Part shown: positions 29,142 through 38,554 of the stretch, in pieces
Position numbering within the stretch: the first letter of the stretch is position 1
How the letters are laid out: the number at the start of each line of letters is the position of its first letter
DNA from: Nocardiopsis mwathae
Lineage (GTDB): Bacteria; Actinomycetota; Actinomycetes; Streptosporangiales; Streptosporangiaceae
DNA length: 64,000 bases
Reading direction: 5' to 3'
NCBI RefSeq assembly: GCF_014201195.1
Contig: NZ_JACHDS010000001.1
Span: forward strand, 3,720,001-3,784,000
Program-made: the position numbers and the translations under genes
The notes under the pieces: model-generated
The model's input: only the letters and a program-made list of their open reading frames with translations
Database searches by the model: none
What the model was told of the DNA's origin: nothing

Positions 29142-32100
29142 GTGTCGTCTGAGGCGTCTCAACCCCTGACAGATTTCGGCCCAAATGAGTGGCTGGTCGA
29201 GGAGCTCTACCAGAAGTACCTCCACGACCCGAACTCGGTTGACAAGGCTTGGTGGAACTTCTTCGCCGATTACAAGGCGGGTACCACCACGACCAACGGC
29301 GCGACCGGCACCAAGCCGGCCGCCGCAGCCACGTCCGCCACCCCGGCCTCCGGTGCCGCCGCGACGAAGCCGGCCGCCGCACCGAAGAAGAAGCCGGAAG
29401 CATCGACCCCGACCGGCGACGCCGGTCCCGCGGACGACGCGCTGAAGGTCCACGAGGAGCGGCTGCGCGGCGCACCGGCCCGCACCGCCACCAACATGGA
29501 GTCCAGCCTCACCCTGCCGACCGCCACCAGCGTGCGCGCCGTGCCGGTGAAGCTGCTCTTCGACAACCGCATCGTCATCAACAACCACCTGCGCCGCGGC
29601 CGGGGCGGGAAGGTCTCCTTCACCCACCTCATCGGCTACGCCATGGTGAAGGCGCTGAAGTCGATGCCGGAGATGAACCACTCCTACGTCGAGATCGACG
29701 GAAAGCCGGGCGTCGCGAAGCCCGAGCACGTCAACTTCGGTCTCGCCATCGACCTGCAGAAGCCCGACGGCTCCCGGCAGCTGGTGGTGCCGAGCATCAA
29801 GGCCGCCGAGGCGATGGACTTCAAGGAGTTCTGGAGCGGCTACGAGGAGCTCGTCCGCAAGGCGCGCAACAACAAGCTGGGCGTCCCGGACTTCCAGGGC
29901 ACCACCATCAGCCTCACCAACCCGGGCGGTATCGGCACCGTCCACTCGGTGCCGCGGCTCATGCCGGGCCAGGGCGTCATCCTCGGCGTCGGGGCCATGG
30001 AGTACCCGGCCGAGTTCCAGGGCATGTCCGAGGAGACCCTGAACGAGCTGGCCGTCAGCAAGGTCATGACGCTGACGTCCACCTACGACCACCGGATCAT
30101 CCAGGGCGCCCAGTCGGGCGAGTTCCTGCGCCGGATCCACCAGCTGCTGCTGGGCGAGGACGGCTTCTACGACGAGATCTTCCAGTCGCTGCGCCTGCCG
30201 TACGAGCCGGTGCGGTGGGTCCAGGACATCTCGGTCGACCCGAGCAACCAGCTCGACAAGGCCAGCCGGGTCCAGGAGCTCATCCACGCCTACCGGGTCC
30301 GCGGCCACCTCATGGCCGACACCGACCCGCTGGAGTACAAGCAGCGCCGCCACCCGGACCTCGACGTGCTGCAGCACGGCCTGACCCTGTGGGACCTGGA
30401 CCGCACGTTCCCGACCGGGGGCTTCGGCGGCAAGCAGGTCATGAAGCTGCGCGACGTGCTCGGTGTGCTGCGCGACACCTACTGCCGCACGGTCGGCATC
30501 GAGTACATGCACATCCAGAGCCCGGAGGAGCGGGAGTGGATCCAGTCGCACGTCGAGCGTGAGCACGAGAAGCTCAGCCGCGACGAGCAGCTGCACATCC
30601 TGCGCCGGCTCAACAGCGCCGAGGCGTTCGAGACCTTCCTGCAGACGAAGTACGTCGGGCAGAAGCGGTTCTCGCTGGAAGGCGGGGAGTCGCTGATCCC
30701 GCTGCTCGACGGCGTCATCTCCCGGGCAGCCCGGGCCGAGCTCGACGAGGTCGTCATCGGTATGGCGCACCGCGGCCGCCTCAACGTGCTCGCCAACATC
30801 TGCGGCAAGTCCTACGCCCAGATCTTCGGCGAGTTCGAGGGCAACATGGACCCGCGCAGCGCGCACGGCTCCGGCGACGTCAAGTACCACCTGGGTACCG
30901 AGGGCACCTTCGAGACGCCCGACGGCGAGAAGATCGCGATCTCGCTGGCGGCCAACCCCAGCCACCTGGAGACGGTCGACCCGGTCGCCGAGGGCATCGT
31001 CCGCGCCAAGCAGGACATCCTCGACAAGGGCCCGCACGGCTTCACCGTGCTGCCGCTGCTCATCCACGGCGACGCGGCCTTCGCGGGCCAGGGCGTGGTG
31101 GCCGAGACCCTGAACCTGTCGCAGCTGCGCGGCTACCGCACCGGCGGCACCGTGCACGTCATCGTGAACAACCAGGTCGGGTTCACCACCTCCCCCGCCG
31201 ACAGCCGCTCCAGCGTGTACGCGACCGATGTCGCGCGCATGGTGCAGGCGCCGATCCTGCACGTCAACGGGGACGACCCGGAGGCGGTCGTGCGGGTGGC
31301 GCACCTGGCGTTCGCCTACCGGCAGGCGTTCAACAAGGACGTCGTCGTCGACCTGGTCTGCTACCGGCGCCGCGGCCACAACGAGTCGGACAACCCGCAC
31401 TTCACGCAGCCGCTGATGTACAACATCATCGACGCCAAGCGGTCCACCCGGAAGCTGTACACCGAGGCCCTGATCGGCCGCGGCGACATCTCCGTGGAGG
31501 ACGCCGAGGCAGCGCTGCGCGACTACCAGCACGAGCTGGAGCGCGCGTTCGCCGAGACGCGTGAGGCGGACAAGAAGCCGATCGAGCCGGGGTCGGTCAT
31601 CAAGCCCGAGGTGTTCGACGAGGGCCGGATCGACCACGGCGCCGTCGCGACCGCGATCGACGACGAGGCCATCAAGGAGATCGTCGACACTCAGGTCAAC
31701 CTCCCCGAGGGCTTCACCCCGCACCCGCGCCTGCAGCCGCAGCTGCAGCGCCGCGCGCAGATGATCGAGGACGACGCGCTCGACTGGGCGACCGGCGAGA
31801 TGCTGGCGTTCGGCTCGCTGCTGCGGGAGGAGCACCCGGTCCGGCTGGTCGGTCAGGACAGCCGCCGCGGCACCTTCGGCCAGCGGCACGCCGCCCTGGT
31901 GGACCGCAACACCGGCGAGGTGCACACCCCGCTGAAGAAGTTCGACAAGGGCACGTCCAAGTTCTACGTGCACGACTCCCTGCTGAGCGAGTACGCGGCG
32001 CTGGGCTTCGAGTACGGCTACTCGGTCGTGCGGCCCGACGCCCTGGTGGCGTGGGAGGCCCAGTTCGGCGACTTCGTCAACGGTGCGCAGAGCGTCATCG

Positions 32101-32810
32101 ACGAGTACATCAGCGCCAGCGAGCAGAAGTGGGGGCAGCGCTCCAGCGTCGCCCTGCTGCTGCCGCACGGCTATGAGGGCCAGGGCCCGGACCACTCCTC
32201 GGCTCGCGTCGAGCGTTTCCTGCAGCTGTGCGCGCAGGAGAACATGACCGTGGCCATGCCCACGACCCCGGCGAACTACTTCCACCTGCTGCGCTGGCAG
32301 GTGAAGTCGACCTACCGCCGCCCGCTGATCGTGTTCACTCCGAAGTCGATGCTGCGGAACAAGGCGGCGACGTCGGCGGTCGCGGACTTCACCGGCAAGA
32401 CGGCCTTCGAGCCGATCATCCCGGACTCCTCCGGCCTCAAGCCGAAGGACGTCCGCCGCGTGGTGCTGTGCTCCGGCAAGGTGTACTACGACCTGGACGC
32501 GGCGCGGAAGCGCACCGGCGACCGGCACACCGCGCTGATCCGGGTGGAGCGGCTCTACCCGCTGCCGATCGAGGAGATCCGGCAGCAGCTGGCCGCCTTC
32601 CCGAACGCGGGCGAGGTGCTGTGGGTGCAGGAGGAGCCGGCGAACATGGGCCCGTGGCCGTTCGTCTCGCTGGTCTTCACCGAGCAGCTGGACCGCCCCT
32701 TCACCCGGGTGTCGCGTCCGGCCGGTTCCTCCCCGGCCGCCGGGTCGGCCAAGCGGCACGAGGTCGAGCAGCAGGCGCTGGTCAACACCGTGTTCCCGCC
32801 GGCGGACTAG
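29142..32810 (+). CDS. kgd: Multifunctional 2-oxoglutarate decarboxylase/dehydrogenase E1-E2
   Basis: A 1222-residue actinobacterial KGD/OdhA-type enzyme feeding the TCA cycle: ThDP-dependent decarboxylation of 2-oxoglutarate plus an E2-like succinyltransferase core on one chain. Order: short N-terminal E1 segment ([15 protein letters not shown]), Ala/Pro/Lys-rich linker (about 45-110) with no lipoyl domain, acyltransferase domain with catalytic His317 in TYDHRIIQG, then the E1 domain with [11 protein letters not shown] and NNQVGF binding ThDP. The GTG at 29142 aligns with known family starts. The linker lacks a clear GarA/FHA-binding threonine block, which I did not resolve. A tiny partner gene follows. 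Confidence 0.96.
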   Translation: MSSEASQPLTDFGPNEWLVEELYQKYLHDPNSVDKAWWNFFADYKAGTTTTNGATGTKPAAAATSATPASGAAATKPAAAPKKKPEASTPTGDAGPADDALKVHEERLRGAPARTATNMESSLTLPTATSVRAVPVKLLFDNRIVINNHLRRGRGGKVSFTHLIGYAMVKALKSMPEMNHSYVEIDGKPGVAKPEHVNFGLAIDLQKPDGSRQLVVPSIKAAEAMDFKEFWSGYEELVRKARNNKLGVPDFQGTTISLTNPGGIGTVHSVPRLMPGQGVILGVGAMEYPAEFQGMSEETLNELAVSKVMTLTSTYDHRIIQGAQSGEFLRRIHQLLLGEDGFYDEIFQSLRLPYEPVRWVQDISVDPSNQLDKASRVQELIHAYRVRGHLMADTDPLEYKQRRHPDLDVLQHGLTLWDLDRTFPTGGFGGKQVMKLRDVLGVLRDTYCRTVGIEYMHIQSPEEREWIQSHVEREHEKLSRDEQLHILRRLNSAEAFETFLQTKYVGQKRFSLEGGESLIPLLDGVISRAARAELDEVVIGMAHRGRLNVLANICGKSYAQIFGEFEGNMDPRSAHGSGDVKYHLGTEGTFETPDGEKIAISLAANPSHLETVDPVAEGIVRAKQDILDKGPHGFTVLPLLIHGDAAFAGQGVVAETLNLSQLRGYRTGGTVHVIVNNQVGFTTSPADSRSSVYATDVARMVQAPILHVNGDDPEAVVRVAHLAFAYRQAFNKDVVVDLVCYRRRGHNESDNPHFTQPLMYNIIDAKRSTRKLYTEALIGRGDISVEDAEAALRDYQHELERAFAETREADKKPIEPGSVIKPEVFDEGRIDHGAVATAIDDEAIKEIVDTQVNLPEGFTPHPRLQPQLQRRAQMIEDDALDWATGEMLAFGSLLREEHPVRLVGQDSRRGTFGQRHAALVDRNTGEVHTPLKKFDKGTSKFYVHDSLLSEYAALGFEYGYSVVRPDALVAWEAQFGDFVNGAQSVIDEYISASEQKWGQRSSVALLLPHGYEGQGPDHSSARVERFLQLCAQENMTVAMPTTPANYFHLLRWQVKSTYRRPLIVFTPKSMLRNKAATSAVADFTGKTAFEPIIPDSSGLKPKDVRRVVLCSGKVYYDLDAARKRTGDRHTALIRVERLYPLPIEEIRQQLAAFPNAGEVLWVQEEPANMGPWPFVSLVFTEQLDRPFTRVSRPAGSSPAAGSAKRHEVEQQALVNTVFPPAD

Positions 32811-32823
32811 GTCGGGGCGAGCG

Positions 32824-33000
32824 ATGTACTACACCGATCGCGGGATCGAGGAGCTGGAGAAGCGCCGCGGCGAGGAGGAGGTCTCCTTGGCGTGGGTCGC
32901 CGACCAGCTGCGCACGTTCACCGACCTCAACCCGGAGTTCGAGACCGCCGTCGACCGGTTGGCCACCTGGCTGGCCCGGTTGGACGACGATGACGAGTGA
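32824..33000 (+). CDS. DUF6104-type small protein downstream of kgd
   Basis: A 58-residue acidic protein, MYYTDRGIEELEKRRGEEEV ... ARLDDDDE, starting 13 bp after the kgd stop. From memory, near-identical small proteins (DUF6104) occur in the same position after kgd in streptomycetes. Function is unknown; the tight linkage suggests a regulator or assembly partner of KGD. The sequence is helical and charged with no cysteine or membrane segment. A strong terminator follows at 33052. Confidence 0.85.
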   Translation: MYYTDRGIEELEKRRGEEEVSLAWVADQLRTFTDLNPEFETAVDRLATWLARLDDDDE

Positions 33001-33051
33001 GCACCGGCGGGGTCGGTGACTCGGTGAGTCAGTGATCCGACGACGGATCAG

Positions 33052-33081
33052 GGGGCCCCGGCCGTTCGCGGCCGGGGCCCC
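33052..33081 (+). terminator. Terminator of the kgd operon
   Basis: A perfect 13-bp GC stem (GGGGCCCCGGCCG and complement) with a TTCG tetraloop, followed by TTCG. Confidence 0.85.
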
Positions 33082-33228
33082 TTCGCGTGTCCGGGATCGG
33101 CCATGCGCGACGCTGCGCGCCCGGGCGGCACGGCCGATAGGGCCCCGAACTGCACCGTCCGCCCGGCCTCACCCCGTGCGGTCCGTTTTGAGATGATGTC
33201 GGGGTTCCCCTGACCCACCCCTGATTCA
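33082..33228. other. Intergenic region after kgd terminator
   Basis: Together with the flanking sites this makes a 305-bp gap between the kgd partner gene and the DUF4097 gene. Apart from the terminator and the repeated operator at 33229, I see nothing in it. Confidence 0.5.
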
Positions 33229-33271
33229 TCGCGACATATCTTGAAGTCTAGGGGGACGCGACATATCGTGA
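33229..33271 (+). promoter_or_regulatory. Paired operator upstream of DUF4097-PadR operon
   Basis: Two near-identical imperfect palindromes, TCGCGACATATCTTGA (33229-33244) and ACGCGACATATCGTGA (33256-33271), lie 27 bp apart and share CGCGACATATC. They resemble the TATCGCGATA-type sites of PadR autoregulators. The first gene starts 35 bp downstream. Confidence 0.6.
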
Positions 33272-33305
33272 TCCCCATCAGCTCTTCGAGTCGAAAGGTT
33301 TCGCG

Positions 33306-34163
33306 ATGGCTCGATGGACCATCGACCAGCCGATGACACGGGTCCTCGACGGGATCGTGGCACTGCGCATCCGCATCATCGGCGGTCACGTCAACATCCT
33401 GCCGACAACGGATCCCGCAACGTTCGAGGTGTCCGACATCGTCGGCGAGCCCGTCCTCGCCACCCAGGACGCGGGCATCCTCACCATCACCTACGAGGAC
33501 CTCACCGGTGCCGGCCTGCTCGACCGCCTCCGCCCGGTCCAACTGTCCGGGTACAAGGACGTGGGTCGCCGTTCGGCGGCCATCGGCCTTCGCGTCCCCC
33601 ACGACTGCCCCGTGGAGGTGACCACCCTCTCCGCCCCCATCGTGGCCGCCGGACTGACCGGCAGGACCCAGCTGCGCACGGCCTCCGGGGACGTCACCCT
33701 GGACGGCCTGGGCGGCGAGGTCGAGGTCAACACCGTCTCCGGCAACCTGGCCGCCCGCGATCTGGAGGGCAACCTGCGCTTCAACAGCGTGAGCGGGCAG
33801 GTCGCGGTCGCCGGCGGGCGCTTCTCCGACTTCTCCGGCAAGACGGCCTCCGGGCAGCTGCTGGGGGACATCGACCTGGCGCCGTCGGCGCGGGTGCGGC
33901 TGGCGTCGATCTCCGGCGAGATCGCGCTGCGCGTCCCTGCGGAGACCTCCGCGGGCGTCGAGCTGCGGACGGCCACCGGAAAACTGGACTCGGCCTTCAC
34001 CCTCGACCGCCGCGAGCTGCGCGGCCGCAGACAGATGTCCGGCAAGATCGGGGTCGGCGTCGACCCGGCCAACATCTCCACCACGACCGTCTCGGGACCG
34101 GTCTCGCTGCTGCGCCGCGAGCCCGACGCTCCCGCCGAGATCCCGAGGGGGAACGACGCATGA
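33306..34163 (+). CDS. DUF4097-family beta-repeat protein
   Basis: A 285-residue protein of repeated short beta strands with the pattern S-G-x-V/I (TASGDVTLDGLGGEVEVNTVSGNLAARDL, broken here only for description, continues as VSGQVAV, TASGQLLGD, ISGEIAL). This is the DUF4097 right-handed beta-helix-like fold. It has no signal peptide or membrane helix, so it is probably cytoplasmic. DUF4097 genes are commonly paired with PadR regulators, as here, where the PadR ATG overlaps this stop as ATGA. Function is unknown. Confidence 0.85.
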   Translation: MARWTIDQPMTRVLDGIVALRIRIIGGHVNILPTTDPATFEVSDIVGEPVLATQDAGILTITYEDLTGAGLLDRLRPVQLSGYKDVGRRSAAIGLRVPHDCPVEVTTLSAPIVAAGLTGRTQLRTASGDVTLDGLGGEVEVNTVSGNLAARDLEGNLRFNSVSGQVAVAGGRFSDFSGKTASGQLLGDIDLAPSARVRLASISGEIALRVPAETSAGVELRTATGKLDSAFTLDRRELRGRRQMSGKIGVGVDPANISTTTVSGPVSLLRREPDAPAEIPRGNDA

Positions 34164-35173
34164 GCACCATCTTCGGGCATGGTCGGCTCCGGCTGTACCT
34201 GCTGAAGCTTCTGGACGAGAGTCCCCGGCACGGCTACGAGATCATCAGCCTGCTGCGCGACCGCTTCCTCGGCGTGTACTCGCCCTCCCCCGGCACCATC
34301 TACCCGCGGCTGGCCCGACTGGAGGAGGAGGGGCTCGTCACCCACGAGGAGGTCAACGGGCGCAAGGTCTACCGCCTGACCGACAAGGGACGCGAGGAGC
34401 TGCACAGCCGCCGCTCCGACCTGGACGACCTGGAACGCGAGATCACCGAGTCGGTGCGCGACGTCGCCCGCGCGGTGAAGGAGGACGTGCGCGACACGAT
34501 CAGCTCGCTGCGCGAGGAGCTGAAGTTCGCGGCGGGCGGCGGCCGCCGCAACGCCCGCACGGAACGCGACCAACGGGAAGAGCAGGAAGAGCGGGAGCGC
34601 GCGTCGGCACCCGACGCCACCGGGGCGGCCGAGGGCTCGGAGAAGACCGAGGAGCGCGAGGAGCGCGACCGCCGCGACGGCACCTGGTGGGAGCGCGACT
34701 GGGAGCGGTTCGCCGAGAACATCGGCTCCTGGGGCAGCACCTGGACCAAGCAGGGCCGCCGGGGCGAGCCGCTGGAGTTCGAGAAGGCGCTGCACGACTT
34801 CAGCGACCGCGTCCGCGACGTGGTGCGCGAGGCCGGGCACGTCGGCGAGTCGGCGGCCCAGGACCTGCGCCGCATCCTCGACGACACCATCGAGGTCATC
34901 CGCCGCGACGTCTCCGCGTGGGGCCCACCGCCCTCCCCCGCCGACCAGGCGGGGGAAACCAAGGTGGAGGAGACCGAACCGCGGCAGGACACCACCGAGC
35001 CCAAGCCGGAGGAACGCCCCAAACCCTCCCCGAAGCGGCCGGACGACGAGTCCACCACCCCACCCCACGGCGACCCCTGGAGCACCGCGGTCGCAGAGGA
35101 GCCGTCACCCAAAGAGGAGAAGGACGACCGGGACGACAAGAACAACCCCGACTCGGATAAGCCCCAGAGCTGA
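34160..35173 (+). CDS. PadR-family regulator with long charged C-terminal extension
   Basis: A 337-residue protein whose first 80 residues are a PadR winged helix (LYLLKLLDESPRHGYEIISLL ... SPGTIYPRLARLEEEGLV). Canonical PadR proteins are 110-200 residues; this one continues with an acidic helical region, a Trp-rich segment (WWERDWERFAENIGSWGS near 175) and a Pro/Glu/Lys-rich, probably disordered tail. It is translationally coupled to the DUF4097 gene. It probably represses its own operon through the paired sites at 33229. Confidence 0.88.
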   Translation: MSTIFGHGRLRLYLLKLLDESPRHGYEIISLLRDRFLGVYSPSPGTIYPRLARLEEEGLVTHEEVNGRKVYRLTDKGREELHSRRSDLDDLEREITESVRDVARAVKEDVRDTISSLREELKFAAGGGRRNARTERDQREEQEERERASAPDATGAAEGSEKTEEREERDRRDGTWWERDWERFAENIGSWGSTWTKQGRRGEPLEFEKALHDFSDRVRDVVREAGHVGESAAQDLRRILDDTIEVIRRDVSAWGPPPSPADQAGETKVEETEPRQDTTEPKPEERPKPSPKRPDDESTTPPHGDPWSTAVAEEPSPKEEKDDRDDKNNPDSDKPQS

Positions 35174-35194
35174 CCGACGCCCTGCTCCCACCAA

Positions 35195-35221
35195 GAGGCG
35201 CCGCCCGCAGGGCGGCGCCTC
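35195..35221 (+). terminator. Terminator after padR-like gene
   Basis: A perfect 12-bp stem (GAGGCGCCGCCC and complement) with loop GCA, 22 bp after the stop codon. Confidence 0.75.
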
Positions 35222-35242
35222 TCGACGTGTTCGCGCCTGTGC

Positions 35243-35392
35243 CCCGAATCCCCCGCGCGGGCGGGGAGCATGCTGTTCCTGCTTCGCTGCCCTGAATGCC
35301 AGCGGGTCCATCCCCGCGCGGGCGGGGAGCATCTGGGCCCTGTTGCCCTGCGAGGCGGCCAAACGGGTCCATCCCCGCGCGGGCGGGGAGCA
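35243..35392 (-). CRISPR. Orphan CRISPR remnant, type I-E-like, 3 repeats
   Basis: Two identical 28-nt repeats (35304-35331 and 35365-35392) and one degenerate copy (35243-35270) occur at exact 61-bp intervals, with two 33-nt spacers. In minus orientation the repeat starts TGCTCCCCGCCCGCGCGG and ends GGGGATGGACCC, the type I-E form usual in actinomycetes. The degenerate copy marks the leader-distal end, so the leader would lie to the right, in AT-richer DNA near 35430-35470. No cas gene is in the window. Confidence 0.85.
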
Positions 35393-35477
35393 TCCTCGTT
35401 GACCTGGGACTCTATCCGGTCAGGGGGCCGGAATATGCAACTTCTTGAGATTCAGGCATTGCTGACATAAGCCCCGA

Positions 35478-36446
35478 TCAGACAGTGAAGACGATCTTCC
35501 CGAACACATCCCCCTGCTCCATGGCCGCGAAGCCGTCCTTCGCGTTGGCAAGCGGCAGCACGCGGTCGATCTCCGGGCGGATTCCCGTTCGGGCGCAGTA
35601 CTCGGCGACGCGCTTGAGCTGGTCGCGGGTGCCCATGGTCGAGCCGATGACCTGGAGTTGCAGGAAGAAGACGCGGGTGAGCTCGGCGGGTGGGGCGTCA
35701 CCGCTCGTGGCGCCGCAGGTGATGATGCGGCCTCCCGGTCGGAGCGAGCGCACGGAGTGGCCCCAGGTCGCCGCGCCGACGTTGTCGAAGACGGCGTCGG
35801 CCTTCTCCGGCAGCCGCTCGCCCGTCTCCACGGCGGCATAGGCGCCCAGGGCACGCGCCCGCTCGCGCTTGGCCTCGCTCCGACTGGTGGCGTACACGCG
35901 GTGTCCGGCCGCGCTCGCCATGCGGATCAGGGCGCTGTTGACGCCCCCGCCCGCGCCCTGGACCAGGACGGTCGAGCCCGGCTCAAGCCGCGCCTTCTCG
36001 AAGAGCATGCGGTAGGCGGTGAGCCATGCCGTGGGCAGGCACGCCGCCTCCTCGAACGACAGCTCGGCCGGTTTGGGCACGAGGTTGCGCCTGGGCACCG
36101 CCACCTTCTCGGCGAAGGTGCCGTCGTGGACCTCCGACAGCAGGCTGCGGCGCGGGTCCCTGGTCTCGTCTCCGCCGCCCGCGTCCGGGTCGCCGATGAC
36201 GGAGTGGACGATGACCTCCCGACCGTCCTCGTCGATTCCGGCGGCATCGCAGCCCAGCACCATGGGTAGGCGTTCGGCGGGCAGTCCGACGCCCTTCAGG
36301 CTCCAGATGTCGTGGTGGTTGAGCGCGGCGGCCCGGACCGTGACCGTGGTCCAGCCGTCCCGTGCCTCGGGGTCCGGTCGTTCGCCCGCTTCCAGTCCGG
36401 ACAGCGGGTCGTCCTTGTCGGTGCGCGCGGCGGTGATTGCGAACAT
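35478..36446 (-). CDS. Zinc-binding-type medium-chain dehydrogenase (quinone oxidoreductase-like)
   Basis: A 322-residue NAD(P)H-dependent oxidoreductase: GroES-like N-terminal half with HHDIWSLKGVG and VLGCDAAG, then a Rossmann half with VLVQGAGGGVNSALIRMASA near 160. The zinc ligands of true alcohol dehydrogenases are not all present, so it belongs to the quinone-oxidoreductase-like branch. No ribosome site precedes the ATG; it may be leaderless. Confidence 0.88.
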   Translation of the reverse strand: MFAITAARTDKDDPLSGLEAGERPDPEARDGWTTVTVRAAALNHHDIWSLKGVGLPAERLPMVLGCDAAGIDEDGREVIVHSVIGDPDAGGGDETRDPRRSLLSEVHDGTFAEKVAVPRRNLVPKPAELSFEEAACLPTAWLTAYRMLFEKARLEPGSTVLVQGAGGGVNSALIRMASAAGHRVYATSRSEAKRERARALGAYAAVETGERLPEKADAVFDNVGAATWGHSVRSLRPGGRIITCGATSGDAPPAELTRVFFLQLQVIGSTMGTRDQLKRVAEYCARTGIRPEIDRVLPLANAKDGFAAMEQGDVFGKIVFTV

Positions 36447-36479
36447 GGCATCGACAGTAACGATCGGCTGCCCTCCGGG

Positions 36480-37007
36480 CTACACCGGCCGCCCGGAGCG
36501 GACGAGTTCGTGGCCGGGCCGCTCGTCGCGCAGGGTGCAGCTGACGACGCGGCCGTCGGTGAGCCGCCGCGTGCTCCACTCGTCGGTGAGGGCTTCCACC
36601 AGGGCGAGTCCGCGCCCGTGCTCGACGTCGAGGGGTTGGCGGCGGACGTGCGGCTCGCTCTCCGGGCCGTTCCGGCGCGGACCCTGGTCGCGCACCTCGA
36701 TGGTGACGGCGCCGGGGCGCCGGTAGATCTCGATGCCGAAGCGCCCGCCGGGTTCGCCGCTGCGGGTGTGGCGGACGGCGTTCGCGGCGAGCTCGCCGGC
36801 GGCGATCAGCGCGGAGTCGAGGAGTTCGGTGCCCGCCGGGAAACACAGGCCGAGGGCGGCCTCGACGAACGCTCGCGCCTCGCGTACCTGGCCTTCCTCG
36901 CCTGGGAATCCGCAGCGGGCGACGACGACGGCGCCGGGGCGGCCGGTGCTGCGGCGACCGCGGGTGCGCGCCGAACGGATGCCGGCGGGTGGGGTGTCCG
37001 TGATCAT
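36480..37007 (-). CDS. Anti-sigma-like ATP-binding protein (HATPase_c_2)
   Basis: A 175-residue GHKL ATPase like RsbW/SpoIIAB. N box: ALIAAGELAANAVRHT near residue 75; G1 box: IEVRDQGPRRNGP; G2 region: HGRGLALVEAL. Proteins of this type near XRE/DUF397 pairs in streptomycetes belong to WhiJ/AbaA-like clusters affecting development. I chose the ATG at 37007 (GAGGCGG upstream); an in-frame ATG at 37040 has no ribosome site. It is divergent from the XRE gene at 37243. Confidence 0.85.
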   Translation of the reverse strand: MITDTPPAGIRSARTRGRRSTGRPGAVVVARCGFPGEEGQVREARAFVEAALGLCFPAGTELLDSALIAAGELAANAVRHTRSGEPGGRFGIEIYRRPGAVTIEVRDQGPRRNGPESEPHVRRQPLDVEHGRGLALVEALTDEWSTRRLTDGRVVSCTLRDERPGHELVRSGRPV

Positions 37008-37242
37008 CGATCCGCCTCGGTCCGGGGGGATGGTCGTCATGAGGGGGCGGCCCGCGGGCCATCGATCACCCGTGCGCCTGCCAACATCTTGCCGACGCAC
37101 GGCACCCCCTGCAATTGCTTTGCCGAATTTTCACCGGACTACTCTCGGCACGGATCCCCGTCCGGAACCTCGCGTAGCCTGCTCACCTTTAGGATTCAGC
37201 GTCTCTCCCCCTCCCCGATGACCCCCTGATTCGGAGGCCCCG

Positions 37243-38139
37243 ATGGCCAGCGCCAACAACCCCACGGTTCGCCGACGTCGCCTTGGTGTGGAATTGCGAC
37301 GTTTGCGGGAAAACGCCGGAATGACCGGAGAGGAAGCCGCCGAGCGCATGTCGTGGTCCGGCAGCAAACTTTCCCGGATCGAGCGCGGACTCGTCGCGAC
37401 CAACTCCGACGACGTCCGCGACCTGCTGGAACTCTACGAGGTCACCGACGAGGCGCTGCGCCGGACGCTGGTCACCCTGGCGCGCGAGTCGCGTCGGCGC
37501 GGCTGGTGGCACGTGTACGGCGACGTCATGCCCGACCGCTTCGAGGTGTACCTGGGCCTGGAGCCCGAGGCGAGCACGCTGCGCTTCTACCAGTCGCACA
37601 CCGTCCCCGGCCTCTTCCAGACCGAGGACTACGCCCGCGCCCTCCTCGAATCCCATCCTTCGCCGGCCGATCCGGGCGAAATCGACCGACGGACGGAATT
37701 GCGCATCCGACGCCGAGAACTCATTTTCCAGGACAACCCACCCGACACATGGGTGGTTTTGGACGAATCGGTCCTCCACCGCCTCATCGGTGGCCCCCAC
37801 GTGATGGCTGACCAGCTTCAGCACCTTCTCGAAGTGGACAAGAAGCCACAGATCACCATACAAATCCTACCCTTCGACCGCGGGGCGAATTCAGGATTGA
37901 ACGGGTCATTCGACATCCTGGAGTTCACGGAGTCCGATATCTACGCACCTCGCCTGGTCCATTTGGAAAACCTGACCAGTAGCCTCTATATAGAAAAGGC
38001 GAAGGAGGTCCACTTTTACACCGTGGCCTTCGAGCACCTGCGTACCGCTGCGCTGCATCCCCAAACCTCGCGAAGGCTCATCAGCGACGTGGAGCGGCGC
38101 CTACGGCAGCAGGACCCCTCGGAATCAGCCGAACCATGA
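37243..38139 (+). CDS. XRE-family regulator with DUF5753 (WhiJ-like), cluster 1
   Basis: A 298-residue protein: N-terminal helix-turn-helix (about 12-65, GVELRRLRENAGMTGEEAAER) and the C-terminal DUF5753 sensor region beginning near 95 (GLEPEASTLRFYQSHTVPGLFQTEDYARALL). This is the WhiJ-like type that acts with a small DUF397 protein, here encoded 13 bp downstream. It is lower in GC than the flanks, as these clusters often are. Confidence 0.93.
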   Translation: MASANNPTVRRRRLGVELRRLRENAGMTGEEAAERMSWSGSKLSRIERGLVATNSDDVRDLLELYEVTDEALRRTLVTLARESRRRGWWHVYGDVMPDRFEVYLGLEPEASTLRFYQSHTVPGLFQTEDYARALLESHPSPADPGEIDRRTELRIRRRELIFQDNPPDTWVVLDESVLHRLIGGPHVMADQLQHLLEVDKKPQITIQILPFDRGANSGLNGSFDILEFTESDIYAPRLVHLENLTSSLYIEKAKEVHFYTVAFEHLRTAALHPQTSRRLISDVERRLRQQDPSESAEP

Positions 38140-38152
38140 ACGGAGGCGCGGC

Positions 38153-38353
38153 ATGCCCGCGATCGATCCCCACCCCCTGCTCTGGCGCAAGAGCTCCTAC
38201 AGCGGTACCGGAGGGGGGCAGTGCGTCGAAGTCGCCGACGCCCTGCCCGCCATCCGGGTCCGCGACTCCAAGGTCCCCGCGGGGGCCGTTCTGAGCTTCC
38301 CCTCCGAAGCCTGGGCGGCCTTCCTGAGCGCGGCCACGCGCGAGCGGCTCTGA
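38153..38353 (+). CDS. DUF397 protein, cluster 1
   Basis: A 66-residue protein with the DUF397 hallmark LLWRKSSYSGTGGGQCVEVAD, RDSK and a C-terminal WAAFLSA. It starts after GGAGG and forms a two-gene unit with the XRE regulator. The pairing is analogous to a regulator and small antagonist, but the biochemical role is unsettled. Confidence 0.93.
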   Translation: MPAIDPHPLLWRKSSYSGTGGGQCVEVADALPAIRVRDSKVPAGAVLSFPSEAWAAFLSAATRERL

Positions 38354-38486
38354 CGGCGGTCACCGCAGCGGAACCGCACCCCGGCCGCCCCCACGGCCGG
38401 AACAGGGAGGGAACCGACGCAACCGGACGCATTCCCCCGTCCGGGACCGGACGTCATTCCCCCGTCCGGTAGCAGCAGAGAACAAG

Positions 38487-38520
38487 CCGGTCCGGAGCAG
38501 GTCCCCCCGCCCCGGACCGG
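38487..38520. terminator. Hairpin between DUF397 and malic enzyme genes
   Basis: A 9-bp inverted repeat CCGGTCCGG/CCGGACCGG with a 16-nt loop lies between two convergent genes. Just before it, ATTCCCCCGTCCGG occurs twice 24 bp apart (38431 and 38455). Confidence 0.55.
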
Positions 38521-38554
38521 TCACCGAGAACAGTCGGCCGATGACGAACGGCGA

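Noticed and set aside
28977-32759. A 1260-codon open frame antisense to kgd
   Set aside because: It mirrors the codons of kgd; the product is Val/Leu/Asp/Arg-rich without any known domain, as expected on the antisense strand of a highly expressed high-GC gene.
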